Positions 8,328 through 18,241 are shown, counted from the stretch's first letter. The stretch: DNA of 64,000 nt from Paenibacillus nasutitermitis (GCF_014641075.1 NZ_BMHP01000001.1:2286171-2350170); one strand, 5' to 3'. Program-made: numbers and translations. The notes: a model not told the origin generated them from the sequence alone.

Positions 8328-9005
8328 GTGGTAACAATTCCACGGAAAGAAGAAGAAAATAAACGCATAAGAGAGGCACAGCGTATAAGCATCCTGGAAG
8401 CGGCGAAAGACATCTTTGCCCGCAAAGGCTGGTCAACTACCATCTTAGATATTGCCTCTGCTGCTAGCGTAAGTCCAGGATTGATTTATCATTACTTCGC
8501 GAACAAAGAAGCTATTTTTTGTGAACTGTTAGGTCAAACTATTCAATCTGATTTGGATATATTCCAGCAACTCATGCAATCCGGGGATACGGCTGCGCAG
8601 CGTCTGGAAGTGCTTATCTCCAGCATGCTCAAATTCAGGCAGGATCAAATTAAACGATTCGGAATTACTGTACAGGCTGCGAAGGAAACATCGTCGTCCG
8701 GCAACGAACTTGAAATCATGCAGAGGATTTTCAAAAATCTCAAAAGCGATGATTCGAAAGCCAAGGATTTGCAAGAACTGATGATGAAACGAATGCAGAC
8801 CATACATGAGATTGTATTGCAATTGATTGTTGAGGGCCAAAAAAACGGAGAGTTTGCTCCAGATCCGCCTCACAAATTGGCCTTGATGATCTTCCAATCT
8901 ATCCAAGGCTTAACTACGCTTGCACTCGACAAGCCAGAAGAATATGAACAACATTATCCTTATACAGACATCATCATGCGGATGCTGAATTGTAGAAACA
9001 TCTAG
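8328..9005 (+). CDS. TetR/AcrR family transcriptional regulator
   Basis: The 225-residue protein has an N-terminal TetR helix-turn-helix at about residues 20-65 (ILEAAKDIFARKGW, then SPGLIYHYFANKEAIF) and a variable ligand-binding C-terminal domain. TetR proteins repress neighbouring genes until an inducer binds. The palindrome in the promoter of the ene-reductase operon and a related half-site in its own promoter make those two promoters its likely targets. It starts at GTG with a weak GGGG Shine-Dalgarno, and no better in-frame start is seen. Confidence 0.85.
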   Translation: MVTIPRKEEENKRIREAQRISILEAAKDIFARKGWSTTILDIASAASVSPGLIYHYFANKEAIFCELLGQTIQSDLDIFQQLMQSGDTAAQRLEVLISSMLKFRQDQIKRFGITVQAAKETSSSGNELEIMQRIFKNLKSDDSKAKDLQELMMKRMQTIHEIVLQLIVEGQKNGEFAPDPPHKLALMIFQSIQGLTTLALDKPEEYEQHYPYTDIIMRMLNCRNI

Positions 9006-9104
9006 GGATGTGTATAACAAGGGGCGTTGTGCTTTTCAAAAAAGTAGACGCCTCAAAGCATTCGGTCTGTTAAAGAGGAAGGGGGTGTCTTAAAGAGCCC
9101 CTCC

Positions 9105-9612
9105 CTATTGAGTTATAAAATTGCGTTTCATATTTTCCACGGGACTAAATTTCTTATGCTGCTGCTTGATATCGCTGCTGAACAACTCCACATAATAATC
9201 GACCATTTTCAATGAAGCATGGCCGAGAATACATCTAAGCGTAAACGGATCTCCGCCGTTAAAAATATTAAATTGGGCCATTTATGCCGGAACTCATGTG
9301 GGGAGACTCTGACACCGGTAATGCCCGCTGCGTTAACATAGGCCTGCATTTTGTCTTGCAAGGCTCGTGTACTGATTTGTTCGTTGTCCATGTTGACGAA
9401 TAAGGCATCCGTCTCCAAATCGCCTCTTACATCCAAATATTTGCGAATGATTTTCCCGCAGGTTTGTTGGAACGGCACTCTGCGTGACCGTCCGCCTTTT
9501 CCCTTCGTAATTCGAATCTCCAATAGTTTGTTGCCAGAGCAAACGCTCGAGAGAATTAACGGTCTTTCGGGTTCCCCAGTAATTATCGATTTTAAAAATT
9601 TTCTTTAGAACA
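9105..9612 (-). pseudogene. Truncated, frameshifted tyrosine recombinase (phage integrase family)
   Basis: The minus strand encodes the catalytic half of a tyrosine recombinase: the beta-hairpin region ITKGKGGRSRRVPF, box II HEFRH, then (after a shift of one base near 9275, apparently a G lost from a GGG run) ILGHAS and MVDYYVELF with the nucleophilic Tyr. The stop is at 9105-9107. The N-terminal core-binding domain and the box I Arg are missing, and the upstream frame is garbled. It is an inactive remnant, adjacent to a type B repeat and the CTAAC site at 9772. It may or may not be related to the cassette repeats. Confidence 0.75.
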
Positions 9613-9622
9613 GGGCAATACA

Positions 9623-9786
9623 TGTCGGGTGACAAGAACATGATCTCATTAAAGGCCGCGTAAATCGCGGTTTTTTTGTTTTAAGGGATAAGGTTCTTGT
9701 GAAAATCCAATGACAAGAACCTTATCTCATTCCCGACGGACTGCAGGAAAGTGGAGATCTTAACGACTAAGCTAACAGGAGATTTG
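9623..9786. repeat. Type B composite repeat, copy 2, ending in a CTAAC core
   Basis: It starts with TGTCGGGTGACAAGAAC (9623), followed by a CCGCG/CGCGG hairpin with T7 (9656-9677), a 14-bp inverted repeat (9687-9700 with 9713-9726) and the conserved 53-nt block (9724-9776). The sequence after CTAAC (AGGAGATTTGCAC) differs from that in copies 1 and 3. This is the only CTAAC core in the 6-13 kb region. Confidence 0.75.
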
Positions 9787-9934
9787 CACAATATTGTTGT
9801 TTTCGAAGAAAATCCAGATTTTCACTTGAACCTTACGTAACGTAATGATTTATAGTGAACGTAAGAACAGGACGAACACGGGCCTACTGCCAAAAAATCG
9901 AGCAAATATATTCGAAATCGGAGGAGAAACAAAA

Positions 9935-10504
9935 ATGAGAAAACTCGTATTGTTCATGCATGTGTCGCTGGATGGGTATGCGTCGGATTCGAATGGAGGA
10001 CTGGATTGGATTCCGTACAACGAGGAATTAGAGAAATACGCCGAGGAGGTTGTAGCCGAAGTCGGCTCTCCCGTATACGGACGCACGACGTATCGGATGA
10101 TGGAGAGCTACTGGCCCACGGTGCTGGACAATCCGAATGCGTCTACGCACGATATGGAGCATGCCAAATGGGTGCAGGATGTTAAGAAGATCGTCATTTC
10201 CGGCTCGATGGACAAGGCGGAATGGAATAATACGATACTGATCAAGGACAATATCGCAGAGGAAATCAAGGCGCTCAAGGAGCAGCCAGGCAAAAATCTC
10301 GTTATCTTCGGCAGTCCGGGGGCGGCGAAAACGCTGCTTGAGCTTGGCCTGATCGACGAATTCATGCTGACGATTTGCCCGGTCATCCTTGGCGGTGGAA
10401 AATCGGTATTCCACGGCGACGGTGAGAAAATCAGGCTCAAGCTGCTGTCCAGCCGAACGCTCAAGTCGGGCATTATCGCGGCCCGCTATGAGTTGGAGAA
10501 ATAG
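9935..10504 (+). CDS. RibD C-terminal/dihydrofolate reductase-like protein
   Basis: The 189-residue protein belongs to the RibD_C (DHFR-fold) family: KLVLFMHVSLDGYASDSNGGLDW at the N-terminus, GRTTYRMM near 50 and LVIFGSPGAAKTLLELGLIDEF in the C-terminal half. It would bind NADPH, and the true substrate of these YwjB/YyaP-type proteins is unknown. ATG 9935 is preceded by CGGAGGAG. An upstream extension of the frame to 9845 lacks a ribosome binding site. It is a free-standing gene, 160 nt after a CTAAC core. Confidence 0.85.
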   Translation: MRKLVLFMHVSLDGYASDSNGGLDWIPYNEELEKYAEEVVAEVGSPVYGRTTYRMMESYWPTVLDNPNASTHDMEHAKWVQDVKKIVISGSMDKAEWNNTILIKDNIAEEIKALKEQPGKNLVIFGSPGAAKTLLELGLIDEFMLTICPVILGGGKSVFHGDGEKIRLKLLSSRTLKSGIIAARYELEK

Positions 10505-10865
10505 CCGTGCCGTACAATAAGAATTAATAAACCAAAAAAACCATTTCCAATAATTAGTGATGTTTTTTTATGTACTGGGCCGACATTTCTAAGTAACGCA
10601 AAAAAAGTGGTCTGGAACAGATCTAATATCCCAAATCCAGGAGTAACGAGGAACTTATGATCTAGTAAATTCAGTTAGAAGTAACGCGGAATACTGGGAA
10701 ACTCGTACGTTCCGTGTGGAACAGGAGAAAAGCTGGAGATAACATTAAACGCCCCAAATAGATAATTGAGATTGGAAAAAGTAAATGTCACCACATCGAA
10801 AGGCAAAGGAATTTTAAATAAGGTTTATGTGATAGGCTTAAAAAAAATCAAAAGGAGTAGATCAC
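10505..10865. other. Intergenic DNA without a recognisable gene
   Basis: This is AT-rich sequence containing A- and T-runs (10534-10569) that could end the preceding transcript. It has no convincing open frame, and no copies of the window's repeats are seen. Confidence 0.4.
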
Positions 10866-11618
10866 ATGAAAACTGAAAATAATACGCAATTACCAAACAT
10901 TGTGTCCCGAGATGAGTGGCTTGTTGCTCGCAAAGAGCTGCTCAAAAAGGAGAAGGAACTCACCCGTGCACGAGATGCGCTGAATGCCGAACGCCGCCGA
11001 CTGCCGATGGTCGAGATTGATAAGGATTACGTTTTCGATGGATCGGACGGCAAGGCCAGTCTGCTTGACCTGTTCGAAGGACGCCACCAGCTCTTCATTC
11101 GCCATTTTATGTTTGATCCAAACTGGGACAGGGGATGCCAAAGTTGTTCTGCAGCGGCTGACGAAGTATCTGACGGCCTTCTAAAGCACTTGCACGCTCG
11201 TGATACGACGTTCGTTACTGTCTCCCGTGCACCGCTGAACAAAATTGAAGCGTACAAGTCACTTAAGGGTTGGAATTTCCCTTGGTATTCCTCATATGGC
11301 AGCGACTTTAATTATGACCACCACGTTACACTGGATGAGTCCGTTGCTCCCATCGAGTACAACTACCGTACCAAGGCAGAACATGAACAGGCAGGAATGA
11401 CCTATTTCACAGAGGGGGAACAGCCCGGTCATAGCTGTTTTCTACGTGATGGGGACAAAGTCTTTCACACATACTCCATGTATGCCCGTGGCGCCGAGAT
11501 GCTTGGGGGCTCGTACTATTTCCTTGATTTAACTGCGCTTGGTCGACAGGAAGAATGGGAGGAACCGAAGGGTCGTGCAGATGCCATGCATGGTGCAAAT
11601 CCCAACTTCTTGGATTGA
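10866..11618 (+). CDS. DUF899 family (thioredoxin-like) protein
   Basis: The 250-residue protein matches the DUF899 family: an N-terminal SRDEWLVARKELLKKEKELTR, then IDKDYVF, RHFMFDPNWDRGCQSCS and a long HHVTLDE region. The fold is thioredoxin-like and the CQSC replaces a classical CXXC. Enzymatic role is unknown. The RBS AAAGGAG lies 10 nt before the ATG. It is a single gene with no operon partners. Confidence 0.85.
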   Translation: MKTENNTQLPNIVSRDEWLVARKELLKKEKELTRARDALNAERRRLPMVEIDKDYVFDGSDGKASLLDLFEGRHQLFIRHFMFDPNWDRGCQSCSAAADEVSDGLLKHLHARDTTFVTVSRAPLNKIEAYKSLKGWNFPWYSSYGSDFNYDHHVTLDESVAPIEYNYRTKAEHEQAGMTYFTEGEQPGHSCFLRDGDKVFHTYSMYARGAEMLGGSYYFLDLTALGRQEEWEEPKGRADAMHGANPNFLD

Positions 11619-12007
11619 AAAGCGAGTGGAAAATTCTAGTGTTGTTTTTTAAGTAAGCGTCAAACCTAACCCACCTTTAACCCAACGGATCTCCAAGAGA
11701 AAATGAAGACAACCTAATCGTTCATGTTTAAATCTGAATTAGACATAATCTCAATTTGATGACGAGGTGGGGCTGTTTGATACTTATCTCTTATCTCTTA
11801 TCTCTAAAGGGCCGTAGGGATTGATCATACTTGCCCCCAAGGGCGGATATCAGAAACTCAAGTCATTTTCTTTTGGGGGTGCTATTTAGTTGAGATTTTT
11901 AGAACATGAGAAGTAACTCCTTTATTTATGGATAAGAGGCCCTCCCATATTTACAGTTGAATGTTGTTGCGCATAACAAATACTGTTAATAATCGGAGGT
12001 AATAAAG
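11619..12007. other. Intergenic DNA with a short tandem repeat and an inverted repeat
   Basis: A 7-nt unit CTTATCT is repeated three times at 11783-11803. CCCCCAA (11834-11840) pairs with TTGGGGG (11873-11879) across a 32-nt loop. No gene is recognised. The last 20 nt hold the RBS of the next gene. Confidence 0.45.
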
Positions 12008-12769
12008 ATGAAAAGAGATAGACAATTTTTAGATATCATAGCAAATGCAAATCAAGACTTTTCAGGATGGGATTTCTCCTATATTACAGGGACTGGTCGA
12101 ATGGCAAGTCAATTGCTCACTTGGTCCTATGGCAGTATGGCAGTATCTATGGTTCAGCATGCTACCTCTATGTTGGATATGGGAACCGGAGGTGGTGAGT
12201 TCCTATCAATGTTAAAGCCTCTTCCTAAACGAGTGTTCGCTACTGAAGGATACTTTCCTAATGTTCCAGTAGCCAGAGAAAGATTGGAACCATTAGGTGT
12301 AGAAGTTGTACAGGTTGGGGAAGATTTAAAACTCCCGTTTGAAGACAACCAATTCGACCTGGTCTTGAACAGGCATGAAGCCTATTCTTCAGAAGAAGTA
12401 AGAAGAGTTATGACAGAAGATGGGATATTTCTTACTCTACAATCAGGTGAGCTCGATTGTCGTGAAATAAATGAAACATTTGAAGTTCCGCTAAATGACG
12501 AATACAAACATTGGAACTTAGAAACGGCAATAAGGCAAGCTAGGGCGGGAGGCTTTGAGGTTCAATCAAGTAAGGAAGAATTCCCGATTCAAAGATTTTA
12601 TGATGTAGGCAGCTTGATTTACTTCTTAAACGCAACACCGTGGCAAGTTCCGGGCTTTGAAACTGAGGAATATCTAGTGCAGCTATATAAAATTCATCAA
12701 ACCATCCAAGAACATGGTTATTTTGATGTAACACAACATCGCTTTTTCATCAAAGCACGATCAATTTAG
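12008..12769 (+). CDS. Class I SAM-dependent methyltransferase
   Basis: The 253-residue product carries motif I LDMGTGGGEF at about 56-65, the acidic motif II region ATEGYFPNV and motif IV-like FDLVLNRHEAY near 115-125. The target is not evident, although the family resembles small-molecule or rRNA methyltransferases. CGGAGG lies 10 nt before the ATG. A terminator follows directly, so it is monocistronic. Its AT-rich composition resembles the accessory genes more than the sugar loci downstream. Confidence 0.8.
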   Translation: MKRDRQFLDIIANANQDFSGWDFSYITGTGRMASQLLTWSYGSMAVSMVQHATSMLDMGTGGGEFLSMLKPLPKRVFATEGYFPNVPVARERLEPLGVEVVQVGEDLKLPFEDNQFDLVLNRHEAYSSEEVRRVMTEDGIFLTLQSGELDCREINETFEVPLNDEYKHWNLETAIRQARAGGFEVQSSKEEFPIQRFYDVGSLIYFLNATPWQVPGFETEEYLVQLYKIHQTIQEHGYFDVTQHRFFIKARSI

Positions 12770-12774
12770 AAAGT

Positions 12775-12803
12775 GGGGGCCTTCTAAGCGGAAGGCTCCT
12801 TTT
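12775..12803 (+). terminator. Intrinsic terminator
   Basis: GGGGCCTTC and GGAAGGCTCC form a hairpin followed by five T, right after the methyltransferase stop. The rest of the gap to 13171 shows no gene. Confidence 0.75.
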
Positions 12804-13171
12804 TCAGCATGGTGAGCGAATATCGGGACGAAACGTTTCATTTGTAACAACACATCGTAAAACAGTCCTTTTCCGATCAAGGTGAGGGCTATTTGACGCT
12901 TACTTTTTTAAACAAACGGGCGCATAATGCTCCCCCAATGTAGTTCCGTCGTTAACAGCGATCGACACCTGTAGTTGCAAAAGATTGACATCATTGACGG
13001 TCCTTAAGGGACAAGTCAAGCTTGATGAGTATAACAATAACGCTAGGAAGGAGTCGGGTAATGGTCGCGAGTCAACCTCTCTGGATTTTTATAATTTAAC
13101 TATATCAGCCCCCACAATGAACTTGAAGTGCCCAAAATTCAATAAATAGTGTGCTTTTTTATTTATTTCCG

Positions 13172-14776
13172 TTAAATATCCTTATACTCGCTTGGCGTGT
13201 AGCCCGTTCTTTTTTTGAAAACCTTATAGAAATACTTCACATTGTTGAAGCCTACCATTGCAGCGGTCACGTTTACGTTGTGTATGCCCGCCCGAAGCAA
13301 TTCTTTTGCTTTTTCGATTCGATAATTGCTCACGTAGTCTACGAAGTTTCCGTTCATTTCCTTCTTGAATATGCTGCTGAAGTATGTCGGCGTTAGGTGG
13401 ATGTGTTCGGCTACGGACTCCAAGGATAGTTCTTTGGCGTAGTTTTCATGGATATATCTGCGTGCCTTTTCGACGATCCGTTTATTCCCCTTTTCTCTGG
13501 CTTGTTGTAACGCCTCGAAGCTGATCTTTAACGTTTCGTGGAACCATCCGATAATTTCATCAATATAGGTACGCTGATTGACTTCTTCATAAAGCGTGAG
13601 CTCATCGCCTAATAACGCCATAGGCGCAACATCCAACCGTTCAAGTATTTTATGGATCAATAAAATAATCTGGAAATTCAGTTTCAACAAGCTGGCCCTG
13701 TCCACGAAATCAAGCGAGAAAAACGGGGTATACAGTTCCTTGACAATATTCATGGCCGCTTCTTGTTCGCATTTTTCAAAAGCCGAGAGCATTTCTTGCT
13801 CAATTTGAAAGCTGAGCACCTTGAATTTCTCGCGTCGAACGTCGGGATTTTCGAAGGGAATTACGCAATTTCCGCCCCTGATCAGACGTTGCGACAGTGC
13901 TCTTTTTGATGTTTCGTACGAATGGATCAGGTTGAAGAAATCGGTCGTCGTCGTGCCGATTCCAATCGTCACTTCATGCTGCAAAAACTTCAAGATGCTA
14001 TCTTTTATTTCGATGCAAGGCTTCATGATTGGAGACATATCCGCATTCGGGTCTTCGTCGGGAAAGTTGACAAGCAAACCGAGCCCATCCTCTAAATCAA
14101 ATGCAAACGAGAAGAAGCCACGGTTCATGAATATTTCACCGGCAATATTTTCAATGCCATATTTGATCAAGGAGATTTCATTCGGCGAAAAGCGTTCGAC
14201 TAATACGATGTATCGATCCAGACTGATGCTGAGAACGCAAAACGAGCGGTGTACGAAGCTGATTTCCAACTCATGAAACTGATGTCGCAAGTAGTTTTCC
14301 GAGTTCGATTTTTGGGTTACGAGTTCTTCGATAAAGTGGCGCCTCATCGATGAGATGCCTTGGTTCATCTTAATCTTCATGAGCAAGTTGGATTCGTGAA
14401 AGCGACTTTGCTGATTCAACTTCTTTTTCAACTTATGAATCACGACCTCGAGCTGCCGGGCAGAGACGGGCTTCAACAAGTATGAAAGGGCGCCGAGATC
14501 CAGCGCGGTTTGAACGTATTCGAACAAGTCGTAGCCGCTTAACAATACGAAGAAGGTTTCGTCGTTCATTTGCTTTAACTTCGCCAGCAACTCGATACCG
14601 TCCATTCTCGGCATTCGAATGTCGGCAATAATAAGATCGGGGCGATGGCGCTCGATTTGATGCAAAGCTTCAATGCCATCCACGGCTTCCTCAATGTCGC
14701 TGAAGCCTAAGCTCTCCAAGCTTTGAATCACGGAATCTCTGACAAGGTTTTCATCGTCTACGACAAGTATTTTCAT
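13172..14776 (-). CDS. YesN-type response regulator with AraC-type DNA-binding domain
   Basis: The product is 534 residues. The N-terminal receiver domain has acidic residues VVDDEN, phospho-acceptor Asp52 in ADIRMPRMDG and Lys102 in LLKP. A long linker follows, and the C-terminal 100 residues hold two AraC helix-turn-helices (LSLESVAEHIHLTPTYFSSIFKKE, then VKYFYKVFKKRTGYTPSEYK). It would be phosphorylated by the kinase encoded just upstream and activate the divergent sugar-transport operon. The start chosen is ATG 14776, which overlaps the kinase stop as ATGA (4 nt). A much longer open frame exists but lacks support. Confidence 0.92.
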   Translation of the reverse strand: MKILVVDDENLVRDSVIQSLESLGFSDIEEAVDGIEALHQIERHRPDLIIADIRMPRMDGIELLAKLKQMNDETFFVLLSGYDLFEYVQTALDLGALSYLLKPVSARQLEVVIHKLKKKLNQQSRFHESNLLMKIKMNQGISSMRRHFIEELVTQKSNSENYLRHQFHELEISFVHRSFCVLSISLDRYIVLVERFSPNEISLIKYGIENIAGEIFMNRGFFSFAFDLEDGLGLLVNFPDEDPNADMSPIMKPCIEIKDSILKFLQHEVTIGIGTTTTDFFNLIHSYETSKRALSQRLIRGGNCVIPFENPDVRREKFKVLSFQIEQEMLSAFEKCEQEAAMNIVKELYTPFFSLDFVDRASLLKLNFQIILLIHKILERLDVAPMALLGDELTLYEEVNQRTYIDEIIGWFHETLKISFEALQQAREKGNKRIVEKARRYIHENYAKELSLESVAEHIHLTPTYFSSIFKKEMNGNFVDYVSNYRIEKAKELLRAGIHNVNVTAAMVGFNNVKYFYKVFKKRTGYTPSEYKDI

Positions 14777-16617
14777 AAGCGTTCTCCTTCCGGCGTTGTC
14801 AGTGCATAATTCGGCTTGTCCAGCGTTTCGGCAGGCAGTGTAATTTTGACGACCGTCTCCGAGCGATTGTTCATGTACAGCTTTAATCCATACTGGGCCC
14901 CGTAAGTCAGTTTGATTCTGGCGTTCACATTGAAGATCCCCATATGTTCGGAATAAAGATTTGTCGTGAAATCTCCGTTCCATTCCAAGGATTGATTAAT
15001 AAGAAGCAGTTTGTCCCTTTCTATCCCTACGCCATTATCGACAATATAGATGAAGAACATATCCTTGGAGGATTTCGCGGTTATTTTAAGCGTTCCTTTT
15101 CCTTCTTTTGGGTCCAGGCCATGAATAAAGGCGTTTTCGATCAAGGGTTGAAGGGATAACCGAACGATGCCGTACGACAGAACGTCATCGTCGATATCAT
15201 AGCTCACTTGGTACCTGTCGGAAAATCGGCATCCTTGAATATATATATACTTTTTGACATGCTCAAGCTCTTCCGAGAAGGAGACGATGTATTTTCCCTT
15301 GTTCAGGCTATATCTGAACATGGCGGAAAGGCTTTTGATCATGGTAGCGGACTTGGCGAAATCCCGCTTGTCTATGACGGATAAAATCGAAGTCAGCGTG
15401 TTGAATAAAAAATGCGGATTGATCTGGCTTTGGAGCGCATCCAACTCGGCTTGTTTTTTTAATAGGCGGATCTGGTAGTTTTGCTGAATCAGATTCTCGA
15501 TGTTCTGGACCATCGCGTTAAAGGTAACACCGATCTGGCTAAGCTCATCCTCTCCCTTGACGGCAACCCGTGTACTGAAATCCCCTTTTGACAGCTCCCT
15601 CAAGGAGAAGAGGAGCTTCTTCAACGGGATCGTGACGATATACGAAAAGTATAAGGAAAGAACGAAAGCGAAAAGAATAAGGACAATCAATAAAACCAAA
15701 TTGATATTGCGCAAAAATAAGTTCTTTTTCTTCAACTCTGACAAGGGAATAGCGGAGATCACCTTCCATTGATATTTTTCGGAACCGCTGAAATTGACAA
15801 GCCATTTATGGTCCGCGATTTTGGGCTTGAATGACCCGGAAATATTCGTTTGCGCATGTTTGATTAATTTTTCGTAATAAGCCGGAGAAAGCGCGGCATC
15901 CGAATAAATGACCGCGCCGCTTTTCCCTACAACCATGAAGTGTTGATTATTTTCCCACTCGATGGTGGAAACGATGTTGGAAAATTGGGATATTTCCTGA
16001 TCGAAAACGATAATTCCCATCGGCTGGCTTGTTTGCAGATTAATAATCGAGCGCGAGATGGAAATGACGGATTTATTGTTAGGTGAGCCTGCATCAATGA
16101 ATTTATTGCGATGCGGTTCCATGGTAAGGGGCATTCCTTTAAGACTCATGGTTTCCGTGAACCACGGTTCATCTTTAACATTGTAAAGATTAATCGCATT
16201 GCCTTGTTTGCTGGAATAATAGAGGACGCTTCCGTCTGTGGATAGAAGTGTTATCGCGTACAGGTTTTCATTGCTTTGAAGCAGGCTGTTTAAATAGTTG
16301 GACACTCTGCTATAAGTGGACAAATATTCAGTGCTCATGCTTTCGCCGGGGCTGGCCAGCACATGAATGATATCGCTCAGGTTTGAATATACCGCCATGG
16401 ATTGGCGCGTCAAATTCATAATATTCTCTTCCATGGTTTTGACGATCTGCAGGTTTAACCGCCCTTGATAATTGCTATAGTCTCTCTCCAAACTCGATGT
16501 GGACATGGTGTACGAGATACCGCCAAATAGGATAATCGGCAAGGTTATAACAGCGACGTATATAATAAAAAGCTTGCTTTTAACGCTTTTACGAATGAGC
16601 TTGATGAACGTTATCAA
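14773..16617 (-). CDS. YesM-type sensor histidine kinase
   Basis: The 614-residue membrane kinase has a first membrane helix at about 15-37, an extracytoplasmic sensor region, a second helix near 300-325, HAMP at about 325-380 and a His_kinase domain with NPHFLFNTL (phospho-acceptor His402). It ends with a HATPase domain (DNGVGI). These LytS/YesM-type kinases sense carbohydrates, sometimes through a binding protein. The start is TTG with AAGGAG 7 nt upstream. It is translationally coupled to the response regulator and divergent from the binding-protein gene at 16861. Confidence 0.92.
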   Translation of the reverse strand: MITFIKLIRKSVKSKLFIIYVAVITLPIILFGGISYTMSTSSLERDYSNYQGRLNLQIVKTMEENIMNLTRQSMAVYSNLSDIIHVLASPGESMSTEYLSTYSRVSNYLNSLLQSNENLYAITLLSTDGSVLYYSSKQGNAINLYNVKDEPWFTETMSLKGMPLTMEPHRNKFIDAGSPNNKSVISISRSIINLQTSQPMGIIVFDQEISQFSNIVSTIEWENNQHFMVVGKSGAVIYSDAALSPAYYEKLIKHAQTNISGSFKPKIADHKWLVNFSGSEKYQWKVISAIPLSELKKKNLFLRNINLVLLIVLILFAFVLSLYFSYIVTIPLKKLLFSLRELSKGDFSTRVAVKGEDELSQIGVTFNAMVQNIENLIQQNYQIRLLKKQAELDALQSQINPHFLFNTLTSILSVIDKRDFAKSATMIKSLSAMFRYSLNKGKYIVSFSEELEHVKKYIYIQGCRFSDRYQVSYDIDDDVLSYGIVRLSLQPLIENAFIHGLDPKEGKGTLKITAKSSKDMFFIYIVDNGVGIERDKLLLINQSLEWNGDFTTNLYSEHMGIFNVNARIKLTYGAQYGLKLYMNNRSETVVKITLPAETLDKPNYALTTPEGERL

Positions 16618-16860
16618 CTCCTATCTCCTTATCGCGGTCGGTAGACTAATTTACTTTACCATCAGAATTCGCAACTTAGCAATATGAGCAAATAGGAAAG
16701 CGTCTTTTGGTAAGTACTTCAAGTGATTGTAGTAGCGGTCAGGCTTCACATAGCTGCATAAAAAAGTGTACCTTTTATTGAATTTTGATCACTTCTCGCT
16801 TCTCGCTGATGACCTTATAGTTGAGTAGCAGGGACAAGCATCTAAAACGACAAGGGTGGA
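16618..16860. promoter_or_regulatory. Divergent control region of sugar locus 1
   Basis: These 243 nt separate the kinase/regulator operon from the transporter operon and must hold both promoters and any AraC-type operator. I cannot define exact boxes. The binding-protein RBS AAGGGTGG lies at 16851-16858. Confidence 0.5.
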
Positions 16861-18231
16861 ATGAACATGAAAAAGAAATGGTTGGGGTTTCTTAGCTTCA
16901 CTTTAATTGCGCTGTTAGTTTCCGGTTGCGGGGCGAATGGGAACAATGAATCGGTACAGCCGACCAATGAAGCAAGTCAATCGGCACAAGCGAGCAATGA
17001 GGCCAGTCAGCCGGCAAGCGAGGAGCCCGAGGAAGAGGTTACGATAAAGTACGCTTCATGGATGTCGAAGGGTGAGGACAAGCCTACGATAGAAGCGTTT
17101 ATGAAGGCGAATCCGCATATTAAGGTCGAGGAGGAAGTCATCGACGGCAAGCAGTACGCCCAATTGATTCAGACAAGAATATTATCGGATGACGCTCCGG
17201 ATGTCTTCATGTTGCCTTTCGCTCAGTATACGCAATATGCCAAAGAAGGACATTTGCTAGACCTTACCAACGAGCCCGGAATGAAATTAATGATTGATAC
17301 TCCCGCGGTTGATAAAGTCTTTACAGTCGAAGGGAAGAGATATGGATTTATGGGCAGTTCAGGCGCGCCAATCAATCCAATTTATTTCAATAAGAAAATT
17401 TTTGAAAAGTACAACCTTGTTCCGCCGACCAATGCCGAGGAATTTCTAAAGGTGAGCGAAGTTCTCAAAGCGAATAACGTTGAACCCCTCGTATTCGGAG
17501 CGAAGGATGCCTGGACCATATCGGGAACACTCTTTACGGCCATGTTCCGATCCTATGCATTGCCCAAAACCGATAACGATTTCAACTATGCTCTGGCCAA
17601 AGGCAGCGTAAAGCCATCAGAGATTATGGATTATCCGCTTTCCTTCATTGGTGAGCTTGTGAATAAAGGTTATATTTCCAAGGCATCGTCCACGTTAACC
17701 TATGACCAGTCCGTACAGTATTTTGCCGACGGGAAAGCGGCTATGCTCCCTCAGGGCACCTGGGTTCCGACATTGGATCCTATCGTCAATGCAAACAAGG
17801 ATGAATTTGAATTAGGCGCTTTCGTTCCACCGGTTCCGGAAGTAAATGGCGTTAAATACGCCGTAAGCAACGGGGACAGAATTCTGGTTATCTCCTCCAA
17901 AACCAAAAATCCGGAAGCTGACAAGAAGCTGTTTAATTTCTTCGTTGAACCCGGAAACCTGAAAGTGTATCTGGAGTCGCAATCGCTGCTCTCAGTCTTA
18001 AAAGGGCTGGATTTAAAAACGGTTCCTGTATTGCAAGATTATGTCAGCAGCATTGCATCTGACAGCTTCTCGGTTACGATCGGCAGCAAATCTGCTTTAA
18101 CGCCAGCCTTTAATAAAGAAGTGGATATTGCGCTTCAGAATATTCTGGTCGGCTCGAAAGTGGAAACGGAATTAAAGCGGCTGGATGAAGAATTCGAGAA
18201 AACGAAAAGCCAAATGATCATTTCGGAATAA
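16861..18231 (+). CDS. Sugar ABC transporter substrate-binding lipoprotein
   Basis: The 456-residue family 1 extracellular solute-binding protein has a lipoprotein signal peptide with lipobox LVSGC (Cys23) and a Ser/Glu/Gln-rich linker, then the bilobal domain (IKYASWMSKGEDKPTIEAF). It captures an oligosaccharide outside the cell and delivers it to the permeases encoded next. No ATPase gene is present, as is usual when a shared MsmX-type ATPase serves several importers. A stem-loop at 18242-18272 separates it from the first permease gene. Confidence 0.93.
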   Translation: MNMKKKWLGFLSFTLIALLVSGCGANGNNESVQPTNEASQSAQASNEASQPASEEPEEEVTIKYASWMSKGEDKPTIEAFMKANPHIKVEEEVIDGKQYAQLIQTRILSDDAPDVFMLPFAQYTQYAKEGHLLDLTNEPGMKLMIDTPAVDKVFTVEGKRYGFMGSSGAPINPIYFNKKIFEKYNLVPPTNAEEFLKVSEVLKANNVEPLVFGAKDAWTISGTLFTAMFRSYALPKTDNDFNYALAKGSVKPSEIMDYPLSFIGELVNKGYISKASSTLTYDQSVQYFADGKAAMLPQGTWVPTLDPIVNANKDEFELGAFVPPVPEVNGVKYAVSNGDRILVISSKTKNPEADKKLFNFFVEPGNLKVYLESQSLLSVLKGLDLKTVPVLQDYVSSIASDSFSVTIGSKSALTPAFNKEVDIALQNILVGSKVETELKRLDEEFEKTKSQMIISE

Positions 18232-18241
18232 CAAAAACGTT

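Noticed and set aside
13172..14983. Longer start for the first response regulator (603 codons)
   Set aside because: The extra N-terminus is out-of-frame kinase sequence; the ATG at 14776 gives the canonical receiver start and a 4-nt ATGA overlap.
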